Positions 34,534 through 44,038 of a stretch of 64,000 bases of DNA are shown one piece after another. This DNA is from JAHRVQ01 sp051278195 (lineage in GTDB: Bacteria; Pseudomonadota; Gammaproteobacteria; Pseudomonadales; Azotimanducaceae). A program made the translations under genes and the position numbers. The DNA lies in contig JBNMQM010000011.1 in the NCBI GenBank assembly GCA_051278195.1, positions 1-64,000 of the forward strand, written 5' to 3'. How positions within the stretch are numbered: the first letter of the stretch is position 1; each line of letters opens with the position of its first letter. The notes under the pieces were generated by a model. It had not been told where the DNA came from. It saw nothing but the letters and a program-made list of their open reading frames with translations, and did not search any database.

Positions 34534-35379
34534 TTATTGCAAGACAACTAGCTCTAGTCGTTGTTGACCAGAGCGATCAATGGGCGCAATTGGACCCGCA
34601 CCGATCGCGATGAGCTTGCCAGAATCAGTACCGATTTCTTCGAGCGCGGCTTTAACGCGAACGGCTCTTTCCTTACTTCTCACCTGAGCCGCTTCTAAGG
34701 TCTCATTAGGCTGCAATCGATTGTGAGCAACCAGCGCCAATCTTTGCCAGTCACCGTTATTCACGACATCACGAAGGGCAGTTAGAACAGTCTTATCAGT
34801 CTCAGACCGAATGACAAAGCGGCTTTGTAACCGCAAGGCGGAAGCTATTAGACGACTATCTAAGATTAGACTAACGCTTACATCGCTAATCAGCTCTACG
34901 TGAGCATAGCGTTTGCCGGTTGCTCGTTGGGCCAGGTAAATGATCACATAGTCACCTTTATCCCCATTGAGCTTGCCGAAAATATAGTGCTGATCTTCCG
35001 TTGGTCCATAAAGAATTGACTCTTCGAATACGTAATTCGCCCAATAGCTGCTCGGACCGCAATCGCGACCGATACACTCGAACAAGATCTGTCCACGGGA
35101 TTTAAGCTGCTTTTGAAAAAACTCACTGATAACTTCGGACTGCCGGACGTCCACGATTTCAAATGTCTCACTGGTTTTAACGCCACGAACATAATCTGAA
35201 AACTCCGGTACCACCTTGCCGCCGGTTCGTTTCACTTGACCCGTGATCAGTCGATGAATGCGTACCTCATCCACTTTGGTCGAACCCACCTGTATAGACC
35301 CGGGGTAGAGTTCCAAGGTCACAGCAGATGCATTTGCTGCAAAAAATAATAACAAGGCGATCAGTCTTAGATGACCCAC
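34534..35379 (-). CDS. DUF4892 family exported protein with OmpA-like C-terminus
   Basis: The 281-residue protein has a signal peptide (about 1-19, LRLIALLLFFAANASA) and a DUF4892 domain (SSYWANYVFEESILYGP). The last 80 residues resemble a shortened OmpA-like domain (LALVAHNRLQPNETLEAAQ, RSKERAVRVKAALEEIG), which would bind peptidoglycan. The function is unknown. GTG start with GGAG 7 nt upstream; it overlaps sixA by 13 bp, so it is probably translated together with it. Confidence 0.8.
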   Translation of the reverse strand: MGHLRLIALLLFFAANASAVTLELYPGSIQVGSTKVDEVRIHRLITGQVKRTGGKVVPEFSDYVRGVKTSETFEIVDVRQSEVISEFFQKQLKSRGQILFECIGRDCGPSSYWANYVFEESILYGPTEDQHYIFGKLNGDKGDYVIIYLAQRATGKRYAHVELISDVSVSLILDSRLIASALRLQSRFVIRSETDKTVLTALRDVVNNGDWQRLALVAHNRLQPNETLEAAQVRSKERAVRVKAALEEIGTDSGKLIAIGAGPIAPIDRSGQQRLELVVLQ

Positions 35380-35819
35380 TTTAAATCTCCACTTAGTCTT
35401 TTCCAGGAATTAAGTTCGACGAGCGCAATATTAGCGGTACTCATACCGACCTGTTCACCGGAAAAGAAAGCAATTAACAGACTCACCAATGGCTGGTGGC
35501 TGACTAACATTATTTCAGTTTCACCACGTTGTTCGAGATAACCCACAAGATCTTCAATAGCCCCGTCGGGGGACAAAAAGGCTACGGTTTCCTGATTCAC
35601 CATAGATACTTGGTTGTACGCCTCTTTAGCCACTTCCGATGCCGTTTGCTGCGCTCTAAGCAACGGACTCACCAGAAGTAATTCTGGTCTATGACTTTTT
35701 TCGACAAGCAATCTAGCAGCGGCTTGTGCCTGCTCTACGCCCCAAGCAGTTAGAGCACGATTAGCATCACTATCAGCCATTGGCATTGCCTCGCCGTGGC
35801 GCATGATCAATAACTTCAT
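35367..35819 (-). CDS. sixA: Phosphohistidine phosphatase SixA
   Basis: The 150-residue protein of the histidine-phosphatase superfamily has RHGEAMP at residues 7-13 with the nucleophile His, LLRAQQTA, and the second His in LVSHQPLV. SixA removes phosphate from histidine on proteins such as ArcB or PTS(Ntr) components. It leads a two-gene unit with the DUF4892 gene. Confidence 0.9.
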   Translation of the reverse strand: MKLLIMRHGEAMPMADSDANRALTAWGVEQAQAAARLLVEKSHRPELLLVSPLLRAQQTASEVAKEAYNQVSMVNQETVAFLSPDGAIEDLVGYLEQRGETEIMLVSHQPLVSLLIAFFSGEQVGMSTANIALVELNSWKRLSGDLKWVI

Positions 35820-36002
35820 TTTCAGACCTAATTTTCGACCGCGTGACTATATCTTAGGCTTGGTTCACACCGAAAGGTATTGTTGTAGTAAGGTTTTAAA
35901 AAAGCTTTGTAAGCATCTAAAATATCTACAAAATATTTACAATAAACCCAATTAATTCCGACTCACTTTCTATACTATCGAGGCTAACAGCATCATCTTT
36001 TA

Positions 36003-38288
36003 ATGGCGTTTGCCTGGCAGGATTCAACTGTGTCTGAGATTATCGATAAGCTCCAACAAACCACCATTCGGACGATGAGCCGAATGGTGCAGGAAGCTTT
36101 GAGCGAAAACTCCGAAATTATGTCCATTAATCAGAATCAGGATGAGATTCTGATGCAGTTTATCGACAATATGAACGAGGTCTTCGACAAGCTGACAGGT
36201 AAAGTCAAAGAAGAACGTGTAGTTGTGGACTTTGAAAATCTGTCTTTGGTCGAGGACGACGAATTGACGGCAATGGTTGCCTTAGAAGGTATGTTAGCCA
36301 GTGCTAGAAATCTACATCTGCCGAGCTTTATCAGCTTCAATACCAGACTGAACTCTCTTTTCACTGATGTGCGAATCAATGAATCGACAAACCCGCTCGA
36401 CCCGATGCAGGTCGCAGGTTCTTTTTCACGAGCGCTCACCCGGCAAGGCTTAGCGCCATATCAGAGCATCCAGGTCTACCGTTCTTTCAACAACCTCGTG
36501 CTTAGGCAGTTAGACGTGGTGTTGCGTGAATCTAACCAACTCCTGATTGATCATGGCGTCATTCCAGATCTTCGCATGGATACTGCGAAACCTAAGGCAG
36601 CGCCCACCAGAAGCAGTCCACGAAGTACCGTCGCTAAAGAGTTCGGTGCATTTGGCACTGTTGAAGAAGAGACTTACGAGCCCAACCCAGATACCGCAGA
36701 AATGTTCTCGATGATGCAGAATTTGCTGCACAAAGAATCGCCTGCAACAGCAGTTCCTGAGGGGGTGCCAGGCTCTGGACAGCAGCAATATGCCGTGCCA
36801 GTTTCGATGTTACCGTCGGATGGCCAAGGCAACACCGTGATGCAGGCTTTCCAGCCTGCGCCGGGGGAACAGGTACAGATGGTCGATCAAGGTCAGCTGA
36901 TGGATATTCTGACCAATATTCAGAAAGTCCTTGAAGAGCGCAATGGCGCCAAAGAATCGATTCCTTCCAGCTTAGAAGACGTAGAGAAGGTCAATATATC
37001 CGCGTCTCTCGGTGAGATGCTGAAAGAAAACCAGACCGAGGGTGTGATTAACGCGGTCGACCAACAATCATCTGACATCATCAACCTAGTCACCTTGCTC
37101 TACGATGCTATTTGGCAAGACGAGTCCGTACCGATCCCTATCAAAGAGTTGATCGGCCGAACACAGATTACCATCATCAAAGTTGCACTCTCAGATCAGA
37201 CATTTTTCAATGATGAAAATCACCCTGCTCGAGAATTGCTGAACGAGTTTGCCGAAGCAGGCATCGGTTGGATTGAAGCGGAGAACCTGAAAGAGGACCC
37301 GCTTTACAAACAAATCGAGTCGTCGGTAGGCAGAATTCAGACAGGCTATGACGGCGAGGTTTCATTTTTTGATGAGTTAAACAAGGAGTTCAGGTCTTTT
37401 CGAGCCAAAGAAGCCGCAAAGACACGCCAGCTAGAACAGCGGATATTAAAAAACAAAGAGAGCCAAGAAAGGCTAGACGATATTCACGAGTTGGTCAGCC
37501 AAAAGATTCAGGAGCGTATCTTGGGTCGTGACCTTCATCCATTTGTGGTTGAGCTCCTCGAAACACACTTCCATAAATTTATGGTGATGTTGGTGTTGAA
37601 AGAGGGACCTGGCAGCAATGCCTGGAAGCAATCCATCAATACGATCGATGTCCTGCTATGGAGTGTCCAACCTCACGAACAGGACGGTGATCGCGGTCGC
37701 CTGACTACGGTCAACCCCCGCCTACTGAATAATTTGCGCAAAGCGCTGCGAATTGCTCAGCTAGAATCTGCAAAAGTCGAAACTCTGATTATAGAACTCA
37801 AGGCCGTGCAGGATGAAAGTTTCGGCGCTCCCGAACCCATAGTCGAAGCAAAAGCCGAGTTTACCCTAGCGTTAGAGGGCGAAGCACCGCCCCTAGCAGA
37901 GATAACTGAAGCAAATACCGAAGCAGAGCACACCATTGAACCACCAACCGAAGATGTATTAGACGAAAACCATCCCGCCGTTCATCAAGTCGATCTGTTG
38001 TCCGTCGGCATGTGGGTAGAATTCGCTGATGACGATGCACAAAACATTCGCTGCAAATTGGCGGCAAAAATCAAAGCCATCGACAAGTTTATTTTTGTTA
38101 ATCGCCAAGGCGTAAAGGTTGTTGAGATAACTAGGATGGGTCTCGCCAAAGAACTACGTGACGGCAGTGTGCGCATCATCAGCGATGGTGCATTGTTCAG
38201 TCGAGCACTAGAGTCTGTTATCGGTAATTTGCGAGAAACTCAGCATGAGCAACAAACTGGTGGCGCCTATCAACCTGTTGCCGAGTAG
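36003..38288 (+). CDS. DUF1631 family cytoplasmic protein
   Basis: The 761-residue protein matches the DUF1631 family in length and in motifs such as FDKLTG, RYDGEVSFFDEL-type core and a C-terminal region (VDLLSVGMWVEFADDDAQ... KLAAKIKAIDKFIFVNRQG) that resembles a PilZ-like barrel. There is no signal peptide or membrane segment. The family is sometimes mis-annotated as thymidine phosphorylase; I see no such active site. It is a single-gene unit behind an AT-rich upstream region (35880-36000), convergent with htpG. Confidence 0.85.
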   Translation: MAFAWQDSTVSEIIDKLQQTTIRTMSRMVQEALSENSEIMSINQNQDEILMQFIDNMNEVFDKLTGKVKEERVVVDFENLSLVEDDELTAMVALEGMLASARNLHLPSFISFNTRLNSLFTDVRINESTNPLDPMQVAGSFSRALTRQGLAPYQSIQVYRSFNNLVLRQLDVVLRESNQLLIDHGVIPDLRMDTAKPKAAPTRSSPRSTVAKEFGAFGTVEEETYEPNPDTAEMFSMMQNLLHKESPATAVPEGVPGSGQQQYAVPVSMLPSDGQGNTVMQAFQPAPGEQVQMVDQGQLMDILTNIQKVLEERNGAKESIPSSLEDVEKVNISASLGEMLKENQTEGVINAVDQQSSDIINLVTLLYDAIWQDESVPIPIKELIGRTQITIIKVALSDQTFFNDENHPARELLNEFAEAGIGWIEAENLKEDPLYKQIESSVGRIQTGYDGEVSFFDELNKEFRSFRAKEAAKTRQLEQRILKNKESQERLDDIHELVSQKIQERILGRDLHPFVVELLETHFHKFMVMLVLKEGPGSNAWKQSINTIDVLLWSVQPHEQDGDRGRLTTVNPRLLNNLRKALRIAQLESAKVETLIIELKAVQDESFGAPEPIVEAKAEFTLALEGEAPPLAEITEANTEAEHTIEPPTEDVLDENHPAVHQVDLLSVGMWVEFADDDAQNIRCKLAAKIKAIDKFIFVNRQGVKVVEITRMGLAKELRDGSVRIISDGALFSRALESVIGNLRETQHEQQTGGAYQPVAE

Positions 38289-38313
38289 TTTCGGGCACCG
38301 CTTCCGCCTAGCT

Positions 38314-38392
38314 GCGGCTTAACTTCCGTTAAGCCGCCTCTTAACATCCGTAAGCCGCCTCTTAACATCCGTAAGCCGCCTCTTAACAGCTG
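38314..38392. repeat. Repeat cluster between DUF1631 gene and htpG: hairpin plus three 21-bp tandem units
   Basis: A perfect 10-bp stem (GCGGCTTAAC / GTTAAGCCGC, 38314-38323 with 38328-38337) is followed by 21-bp tandem units TAAGCCGCCTCTTAACATCCG at 38330-38350 and 38351-38371, and a variant at 38372-38392. The hairpin may terminate both convergent genes, although no T-run follows. Confidence 0.8.
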
Positions 38393-40336
38393 TTAAGCTG
38401 ATAGCTCCAGCAAGAGCTTGTTCAAGCGTTTGACGTAGCTCGCTGGCTCGTCTAATTGGCTGCCTTCTGCCAGCATCGACTGATCGTACAAGACCAGCGT
38501 CAATTCCCTGAACCGGTCCATATCAGGTTCATCATTCAATTTGATGACCAACGGATGTTCTGGGTTAAGCTCAAAAATGCGCTTGTTCTCTGGCACGCTT
38601 TGACCGGCAGATTCCAGAATCCGACGCATCTGCATACCCATGTCATCGTCCTTGACCACAAGACATGCGGGTGAATCAGTGAGGCGAGACGTCATTCTGA
38701 CTTCTTCGACCCGATCGCTGACCACTTCTTTAATTCGCTCAACCAGGCCCTGGAATTCCTGCTCAATTTTTTCTTGCTGCTCTTTCTCGGGTCCTTCATC
38801 AAGATCACCTAAATCAAGGGCACCCTTCGCTACATCTTGGAACTGCTTGCCATCAAACTCCATTAAGTGGCTCATCAACCACTCGTCGATTCGATCACTT
38901 AAGAGCAACACCTCGATCCCCTTCTTGGCGAACACTTCCAAGTGAGGGCTATTCTTCGCCGTATGATGATTATCTGCCGCGACAAAATAGATCTTGTCTT
39001 GGCCTTCTTTCATACGCGTGATGTAAGCCGCTAACGACTGATCTTGGGTGTCAGAATCTGTCTCGGTCGTTGCGAATCTTAGCAACCCGGCGATCTTTTC
39101 TTTATTGGTATGGTCCTCCGCCGGGCCTTCTTTTAGCACCTGACCAAATTCATTCCAGAATTCTTGGTATCTTTCCGCATCGTTCTTCGCAAGCTTTTCA
39201 AGACTGTCCAAGGCGCGCTTAGTCAGTGCATTACGCATCGAATCGATGGCGGGGTCGTTTTGCAGAATTTCACGGGAGACATTCAATGGTAAATCATTGG
39301 AATCAACGACACCCTTTACGAATCGAAGGTAAAGCGGCATGAACTGCTCCGCTTCATCCATGATGAAGACCCGCTGAACATAGAGTTTGACGCCGCGAGG
39401 TGTATCACGCTGCCACATATCAAACGGCGCTTTAGAAGGAATAAATATCAAACTGGTGTAATCCAACTTGCCTTCTACACGGTTATGACTCCAGACAAGC
39501 GGGTCTGAAAAGTCATGGGAAATGTGCTTGTAGAACTCCTTGTACTCATCGTCTGATACATCAGAGCGAGACCGAGTCCAAAGTGCTTGTGCACTATTCA
39601 CGGCTTGGTATTCAGCAGCTTTTATATCGGGAGTTTCATCAGAAGTTTCACCATCAGCATCAGCCTCTTCTTCTGGAGATGGCATTGGCTCTTCCAGCAT
39701 CATTACGGGTACTGAAATATGATCCGCATATTTCTTTACGACGCTCTTAATGCGCCACTCATCCGCAAATTCTGTTTCATCGGACTTCAGATGCAATGTT
39801 ACCGACGTTCCGCGGGCCTCACGGCTAATAGACTCCACTTCAAAATCAGCTTCGCCAGCGGATACCCAGCGAACCGCTTCGTCCGTAGACGCTGTTGCAG
39901 ATCGCGTTTCTACGACAACTTTATCGGCGACGATAAATGATGAATAAAAGCCGACACCGAACTGACCTATCAACTGAGCATCTTTTTGCTGATCCCCAGT
40001 GAGCGCTTCTAAAAACTGGCTGGTACCTGATTTCGCGATCGTGCCCAGGTGAGAAATGGCTTCTTCGCGGTTCATACCAATACCGTTGTCCGTAAACGTG
40101 ATGGTCTTGGCTTCGCTATCAATATCGATCTTTATTTTTAGTTCAGTATCACCGTCTAAAAGGTCTGCATTCGACAGACTCGCGAATCGCAGCTTATCAA
40201 TGGCATCCGAAGCGTTAGAGATCAGCTCCCGAACAAAGATTTCCTTATTGCTATACAGGGAGTGGATCATTAATTGAAGCAACTGCTTTGCTTCAGACTG
40301 AAAACCCATCGTTTCTTTTTTTGCTTCTACTGACAT
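38393..40336 (-). CDS. htpG: Chaperone HtpG (bacterial Hsp90)
   Basis: The 647-residue protein carries the GHKL ATP-binding motifs LISNASDAIDKLRF, TDNGIGM and GQFGVGFYSSF, the middle domain with the catalytic-loop Arg, and the C-terminal dimerisation domain. AGGAG lies 5 nt before the ATG. HtpG remodels client proteins with DnaK. Heat-shock control is supported by a near-consensus sigma-32 promoter just upstream. Confidence 0.98.
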   Translation of the reverse strand: MSVEAKKETMGFQSEAKQLLQLMIHSLYSNKEIFVRELISNASDAIDKLRFASLSNADLLDGDTELKIKIDIDSEAKTITFTDNGIGMNREEAISHLGTIAKSGTSQFLEALTGDQQKDAQLIGQFGVGFYSSFIVADKVVVETRSATASTDEAVRWVSAGEADFEVESISREARGTSVTLHLKSDETEFADEWRIKSVVKKYADHISVPVMMLEEPMPSPEEEADADGETSDETPDIKAAEYQAVNSAQALWTRSRSDVSDDEYKEFYKHISHDFSDPLVWSHNRVEGKLDYTSLIFIPSKAPFDMWQRDTPRGVKLYVQRVFIMDEAEQFMPLYLRFVKGVVDSNDLPLNVSREILQNDPAIDSMRNALTKRALDSLEKLAKNDAERYQEFWNEFGQVLKEGPAEDHTNKEKIAGLLRFATTETDSDTQDQSLAAYITRMKEGQDKIYFVAADNHHTAKNSPHLEVFAKKGIEVLLLSDRIDEWLMSHLMEFDGKQFQDVAKGALDLGDLDEGPEKEQQEKIEQEFQGLVERIKEVVSDRVEEVRMTSRLTDSPACLVVKDDDMGMQMRRILESAGQSVPENKRIFELNPEHPLVIKLNDEPDMDRFRELTLVLYDQSMLAEGSQLDEPASYVKRLNKLLLELSA

Positions 40337-40368
40337 GGAAACTCCTACTCACCAAACGTCCCTCATTT

Positions 40369-40394
40369 ATGGGGGCATGAGTGACAAATTCAAG
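40369..40394 (-). promoter_or_regulatory. Sigma-32 (RpoH) heat-shock promoter of htpG
   Basis: On the minus strand CTTGAA (40394-40389) and CCCCATAA (40374-40367) are separated by 14 bp, matching the RpoH consensus CTTGAA-N13/14-CCCCAT. It lies 33 bp before the htpG ATG and only a few bases beyond the T-run of the sucCD terminator. Confidence 0.85.
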
Positions 40395-40396
40395 GC

Positions 40397-40433
40397 AAAA
40401 AAAAGCCCCGTGATGCGAAAGCACCACAGGGCT
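40397..40433 (-). terminator. Rho-independent terminator after sucCD
   Basis: AGCCCCGTGATGC pairs with GCACCACAGGGCT (two G-T wobbles in the RNA) across a GAAA-position loop at 40417-40420. On the minus strand the stem is followed by a run of eight T's (40404-40397). It separates the TCA operon from htpG. Confidence 0.92.
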
Positions 40434-40461
40434 CTGATTGAGCGCTAAAAAAAGACAGCGA

Positions 40462-41334
40462 TTACCAGCCGGTGACCGACTTCAACGTGTTGCCTATCTC
40501 AGCCAAGCTCTTACAGGTCGTAACACCTGCTGCGTTCAGGGCAGCAAACTTATCGTCTGCTGTGCCTTTGCCGCCGGCAATAATGGCGCCAGCATGGCCC
40601 ATACGCTTACCGGGAGGTGCTGTGACGCCAGCGATATAACCAACAACAGGCTTTGTCACATATTCCTTAATGAACTCAGCTGCTTCTTCTTCGGCATTGC
40701 CGCCAATTTCACCTACCATAATAATGGCTTCCGTTGCCGGATCATCCTGGAACATCGCCAAAATGTCGATAAAGTTGCTACCTGGAATTGGATCACCGCC
40801 AATGCCTACACAACTGCTCTGACCGAAACCTAGATCCGTCGTCTGTTTAACAGCTTCATAGGTCAACGTTCCGGACCGAGAAACAATACCGACTTTACCG
40901 GGGAGGTGGATAACGCCGGGCATAATACCGATCTTGCATTCGCCCGGTGTAATAACACCAGGACAGTTAGGTCCAATCAAACGAACATTGGTGTTATCCA
41001 GAGCAGCCTTCACCGCTAGCATATCCAGTGTAGGCAGACCTTCTGTGATACAAACGATCAGTTCAATACCTGCTTCAGCTGCTTCCAGAATTCCGTCTTT
41101 GGCATACGGTGCGGGAACATAAATGACAGATGCCGTTGCACCCGTTTCTTCAACGGCTTCCCGTACGGTGTTAAATACCGGCAAACCCAAGTGTTCCTGA
41201 CCGCCCTTGCCTGGTGTAATACCACCAACCATTTTGGTGCCATAGTCGATAGCTTGTTGTGAGTGCAGTGTGCCTTGAGATCCTGTAAAGCCCTGACAGA
41301 TCACTTTGGTATCTTTTCCAATCAGAATACTCAT
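40462..41334 (-). CDS. sucD: Succinyl-CoA synthetase alpha subunit
   Basis: The 290-residue protein has the CoA-binding FTGSQGTLHSQQAIDYG, IGPNCPGVITPGECKIG, and the phospho-His in GKRMGHAGAIIAGGKGTA. Its ATG overlaps the sucC stop by 4 bp, with GGAGGTG inside the sucC end serving as ribosome site, so the subunits are coupled. Confidence 0.98.
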   Translation of the reverse strand: MSILIGKDTKVICQGFTGSQGTLHSQQAIDYGTKMVGGITPGKGGQEHLGLPVFNTVREAVEETGATASVIYVPAPYAKDGILEAAEAGIELIVCITEGLPTLDMLAVKAALDNTNVRLIGPNCPGVITPGECKIGIMPGVIHLPGKVGIVSRSGTLTYEAVKQTTDLGFGQSSCVGIGGDPIPGSNFIDILAMFQDDPATEAIIMVGEIGGNAEEEAAEFIKEYVTKPVVGYIAGVTAPPGKRMGHAGAIIAGGKGTADDKFAALNAAGVTTCKSLAEIGNTLKSVTGW

Positions 41335-42500
41335 GCCGCACCTCCTACTGCTTTCACCGCTTGTTCGACAGCATCCGTCAAACTGGTCGCGGCGATAATA
41401 TCCACATCGCTTTCCGATAGCGTCTTGGCGCCAAGCTCAGCATTATTTCCTTCAAAGCGAACCACAACCGGCACAGTAACGCCGACTTCTTTTACAGCAC
41501 CGATAATGCCTTCTGCAATAATGTCACAACGAACGATACCGCCAAATATGTTGATCAATACTGCCTTCACGTTAGTGTCCGACAGAATGATCTTAAATGC
41601 TTCGCTTACCGTCTCCTTCGTTGCGCCGCCGCCGACATCGAGGAAGTTCGCGGGTTGACCGCCATGCAATTTGACGAGGTCCATAGTGCCCATCGCAAGA
41701 CCAGCGCCGTTGACCATACAGCCGATATTGCCTTCCAGTGCGACATAGTTAAGACCAAATTCAGACGCTTGGCTCTCGCGTTCATCTTCTTGGCTGGGGT
41801 CACGCATTGCCTCTAGTTTTTTCTGGCGATACAAGGCATTGCCATCAAGCGATAGTTTGGCATCAAGGCAATGAATATCGCCCGACTTGGTGATAACGAG
41901 CGGATTAATCTCAAGCATCGACAGGTCGCACTCATGAAACAGCTTAGACAACGTAACGAAGACATTGGCGAACTGATTAATCTGCTTGCCGGACAAGCCT
42001 AGTTGAAAAGCCAAATCTCGGCCTTGATAAGCCTGAGCGCCTAGTGCTGGATCTATCGTTGCGCGGAGAATTTTCTCTGGTGTTTCTTCAGCCACGGTCT
42101 CAATTTCTACGCCACCTTCTGTCGATGCCATAAAAACAACCCGCCGAGAAGAGCGGTCGATAACCGCACCGAGATAAAGTTCGGTTTCGATATCAGTACA
42201 GTCTTCAAGGTAAATTTTGCTGACTGGCTGCCCCTTCTCGTCTGTTTGGAAGGTCACTAGATTGGTACCGATGTGTTGTTCACAGAACGCCCGCACTTCG
42301 GCTTCTGTTTTGACGAGTTTGACGCCACCCGCTTTGCCACGTCCACCGGCATGTACCTGAGTTTTGATCACCCAAACATCACCGCCCAATTTTTGCGTCG
42401 CAGCGACGGCCTCATCGGCAGTGTCTACGGCAAACCCTTTTGAAACCGGTAGCCCATATTCGGCAAAAAGCTGTTTTGCCTGATATTCATGAAGGTTCAT
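41331..42500 (-). CDS. sucC: Succinyl-CoA synthetase beta subunit (ADP-forming)
   Basis: The 389-residue ATP-grasp protein starts MNLHEYQAKQLFAEYGLPV, with QVHAGGRGKAGGVKL and LEINPLVIT. With SucD it makes succinate and ATP from succinyl-CoA. It lies 86 bp after lpd in the TCA operon. Confidence 0.98.
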   Translation of the reverse strand: MNLHEYQAKQLFAEYGLPVSKGFAVDTADEAVAATQKLGGDVWVIKTQVHAGGRGKAGGVKLVKTEAEVRAFCEQHIGTNLVTFQTDEKGQPVSKIYLEDCTDIETELYLGAVIDRSSRRVVFMASTEGGVEIETVAEETPEKILRATIDPALGAQAYQGRDLAFQLGLSGKQINQFANVFVTLSKLFHECDLSMLEINPLVITKSGDIHCLDAKLSLDGNALYRQKKLEAMRDPSQEDERESQASEFGLNYVALEGNIGCMVNGAGLAMGTMDLVKLHGGQPANFLDVGGGATKETVSEAFKIILSDTNVKAVLINIFGGIVRCDIIAEGIIGAVKEVGVTVPVVVRFEGNNAELGAKTLSESDVDIIAATSLTDAVEQAVKAVGGAA

Positions 42501-42586
42501 AGATCTAGAATCCCCTGATAGTTAAATAAAGTGGTTAATTAAAGTCGTTGCTATTAGTTTCGAAATATCTTTGTTGTGATGAACCG

Positions 42587-44026
42587 TTACTTTTTCTTCT
42601 TTTTGCGATTTGCGATGTGAATAGCACGGCCAGATACTGCTAAAGCTGCCTCATGCAATCCTTCGGAAAGCGTTGGATGGGCAAACATCGTCAGCCCTAA
42701 ATCTTCTGCACTCGCACCAAACTCCATCGCGATAACTGCTTCCGCTATGAGTTCAGAGGCGTGCCCACTAACTATATGTACGCCCAGGATCCGATCGGTT
42801 GCCGCATCAGCAATCACTTTGATCACCCCAACGGTATCATTAGAAGCCATCGCACGGCCGCTGGCCGCCATAGGAAAACTGCCGACATTGTAATCTTCAC
42901 CGGCCGCTTTCAGTTCTTGCTCAGTTTTACCAACCCAAGCAACTTCTGGGTGGGTATAAATTACAGATGGGACAAGATCATAGTTCACAACGGGTTTATG
43001 TCCCGCGATTCGCTCGGCTACCATAATACCTTCTTCCATGCCTTTATGAGCAAGCATAGGTCCCCTGACAACATCACCAACGGCGTATACACCAGGCGCG
43101 TTAGTCACACACAAATCATTCACATAAATAAAGCCGCGCTCATCTAGATCCACGCCACTGTCGGCTGCTAACAAATCTTCTGTGAACGGTTTGCGACCAA
43201 CTGCAACGATCAATTGGTCGAAAGTCTCGGTCTTTTCGCCCTCAGAGTCGGTATAGGTCACTGTGACTTTTTTACCCTTAACCTCGCTGCCGGTGACTCT
43301 AGTGCCGAGACGAATATCCATACCCTGGTTTTTAAACTGCTTTGCGGTCTCTTTGGCGATCTGCTGATCTGCCATAGGTAAAAATTCTTCAAGTGCTTCC
43401 AAGACAACCACTTCAGACCCAAGCCAATTCCAAACACTACCAAGTTCCAGTCCAATAACGCCAGCGCCGATCACGCCCAAACGCTTGGGTACTGACTGAA
43501 ACTCCAAAGCACCTGTTGAATCGACAACGATGCCATCTACTAGCGGACAAGGCGGGATGTTGATCGGTACCGAACCTGTAGCAATAATAATGCTATCGGC
43601 TTCTAACTTTTCAGTCGTGCCGTCATGCATGACAACATCAACTTGTCGGCCTACATTCAGCTTTGCGCCACCTTCATAGGTTGTAACACCATTAGACTTC
43701 AATAAGCCCGCAACACCCTTCGTCAAATTCAGAACAATCTCATCTTTGCGGGCAATCATGACGGGTACGTCTATTTTTAACCCCGAGGCTTTAATTCCTA
43801 GTTCGGCAAAATGCTCGTTTGCTTCCAAGAATTTATGTGACGTGTTTAATAACGCTTTCGAAGGGATACAACCAACATTCAGGCAAGTACCGCCAAACGC
43901 CGGATCGCCCTGCTTGTTAATCCATCTATCAATGCAGGCAGTTTTCAAACCTTCCTGCGCAGCTCGGATAGCGGCATGGTAACCCGCTGGACCACCGCCT
44001 ATAACAATGACATCAAACTTACTCAT
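42587..44026 (-). CDS. lpd: Dihydrolipoyl dehydrogenase (E3)
   Basis: From ATG 44026 the 479-residue flavoprotein has the FAD loop GGGPAGYHAAI, the redox disulfide GGTCLNVGCIPSK, the NAD loop GAGVIGLELGSVW, and the His-Glu pair region AHPTLSEGLHEAA. GGAG lies 6 nt before ATG 44026; an ATG four codons upstream overlaps the sucB stop. The C-terminus is a Lys run (KKKKK). It serves the 2-oxoglutarate dehydrogenase complex. Confidence 0.97.
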   Translation of the reverse strand: MSKFDVIVIGGGPAGYHAAIRAAQEGLKTACIDRWINKQGDPAFGGTCLNVGCIPSKALLNTSHKFLEANEHFAELGIKASGLKIDVPVMIARKDEIVLNLTKGVAGLLKSNGVTTYEGGAKLNVGRQVDVVMHDGTTEKLEADSIIIATGSVPINIPPCPLVDGIVVDSTGALEFQSVPKRLGVIGAGVIGLELGSVWNWLGSEVVVLEALEEFLPMADQQIAKETAKQFKNQGMDIRLGTRVTGSEVKGKKVTVTYTDSEGEKTETFDQLIVAVGRKPFTEDLLAADSGVDLDERGFIYVNDLCVTNAPGVYAVGDVVRGPMLAHKGMEEGIMVAERIAGHKPVVNYDLVPSVIYTHPEVAWVGKTEQELKAAGEDYNVGSFPMAASGRAMASNDTVGVIKVIADAATDRILGVHIVSGHASELIAEAVIAMEFGASAEDLGLTMFAHPTLSEGLHEAALAVSGRAIHIANRKKKKK

Positions 44027-44038
44027 GACACTCTCCAA

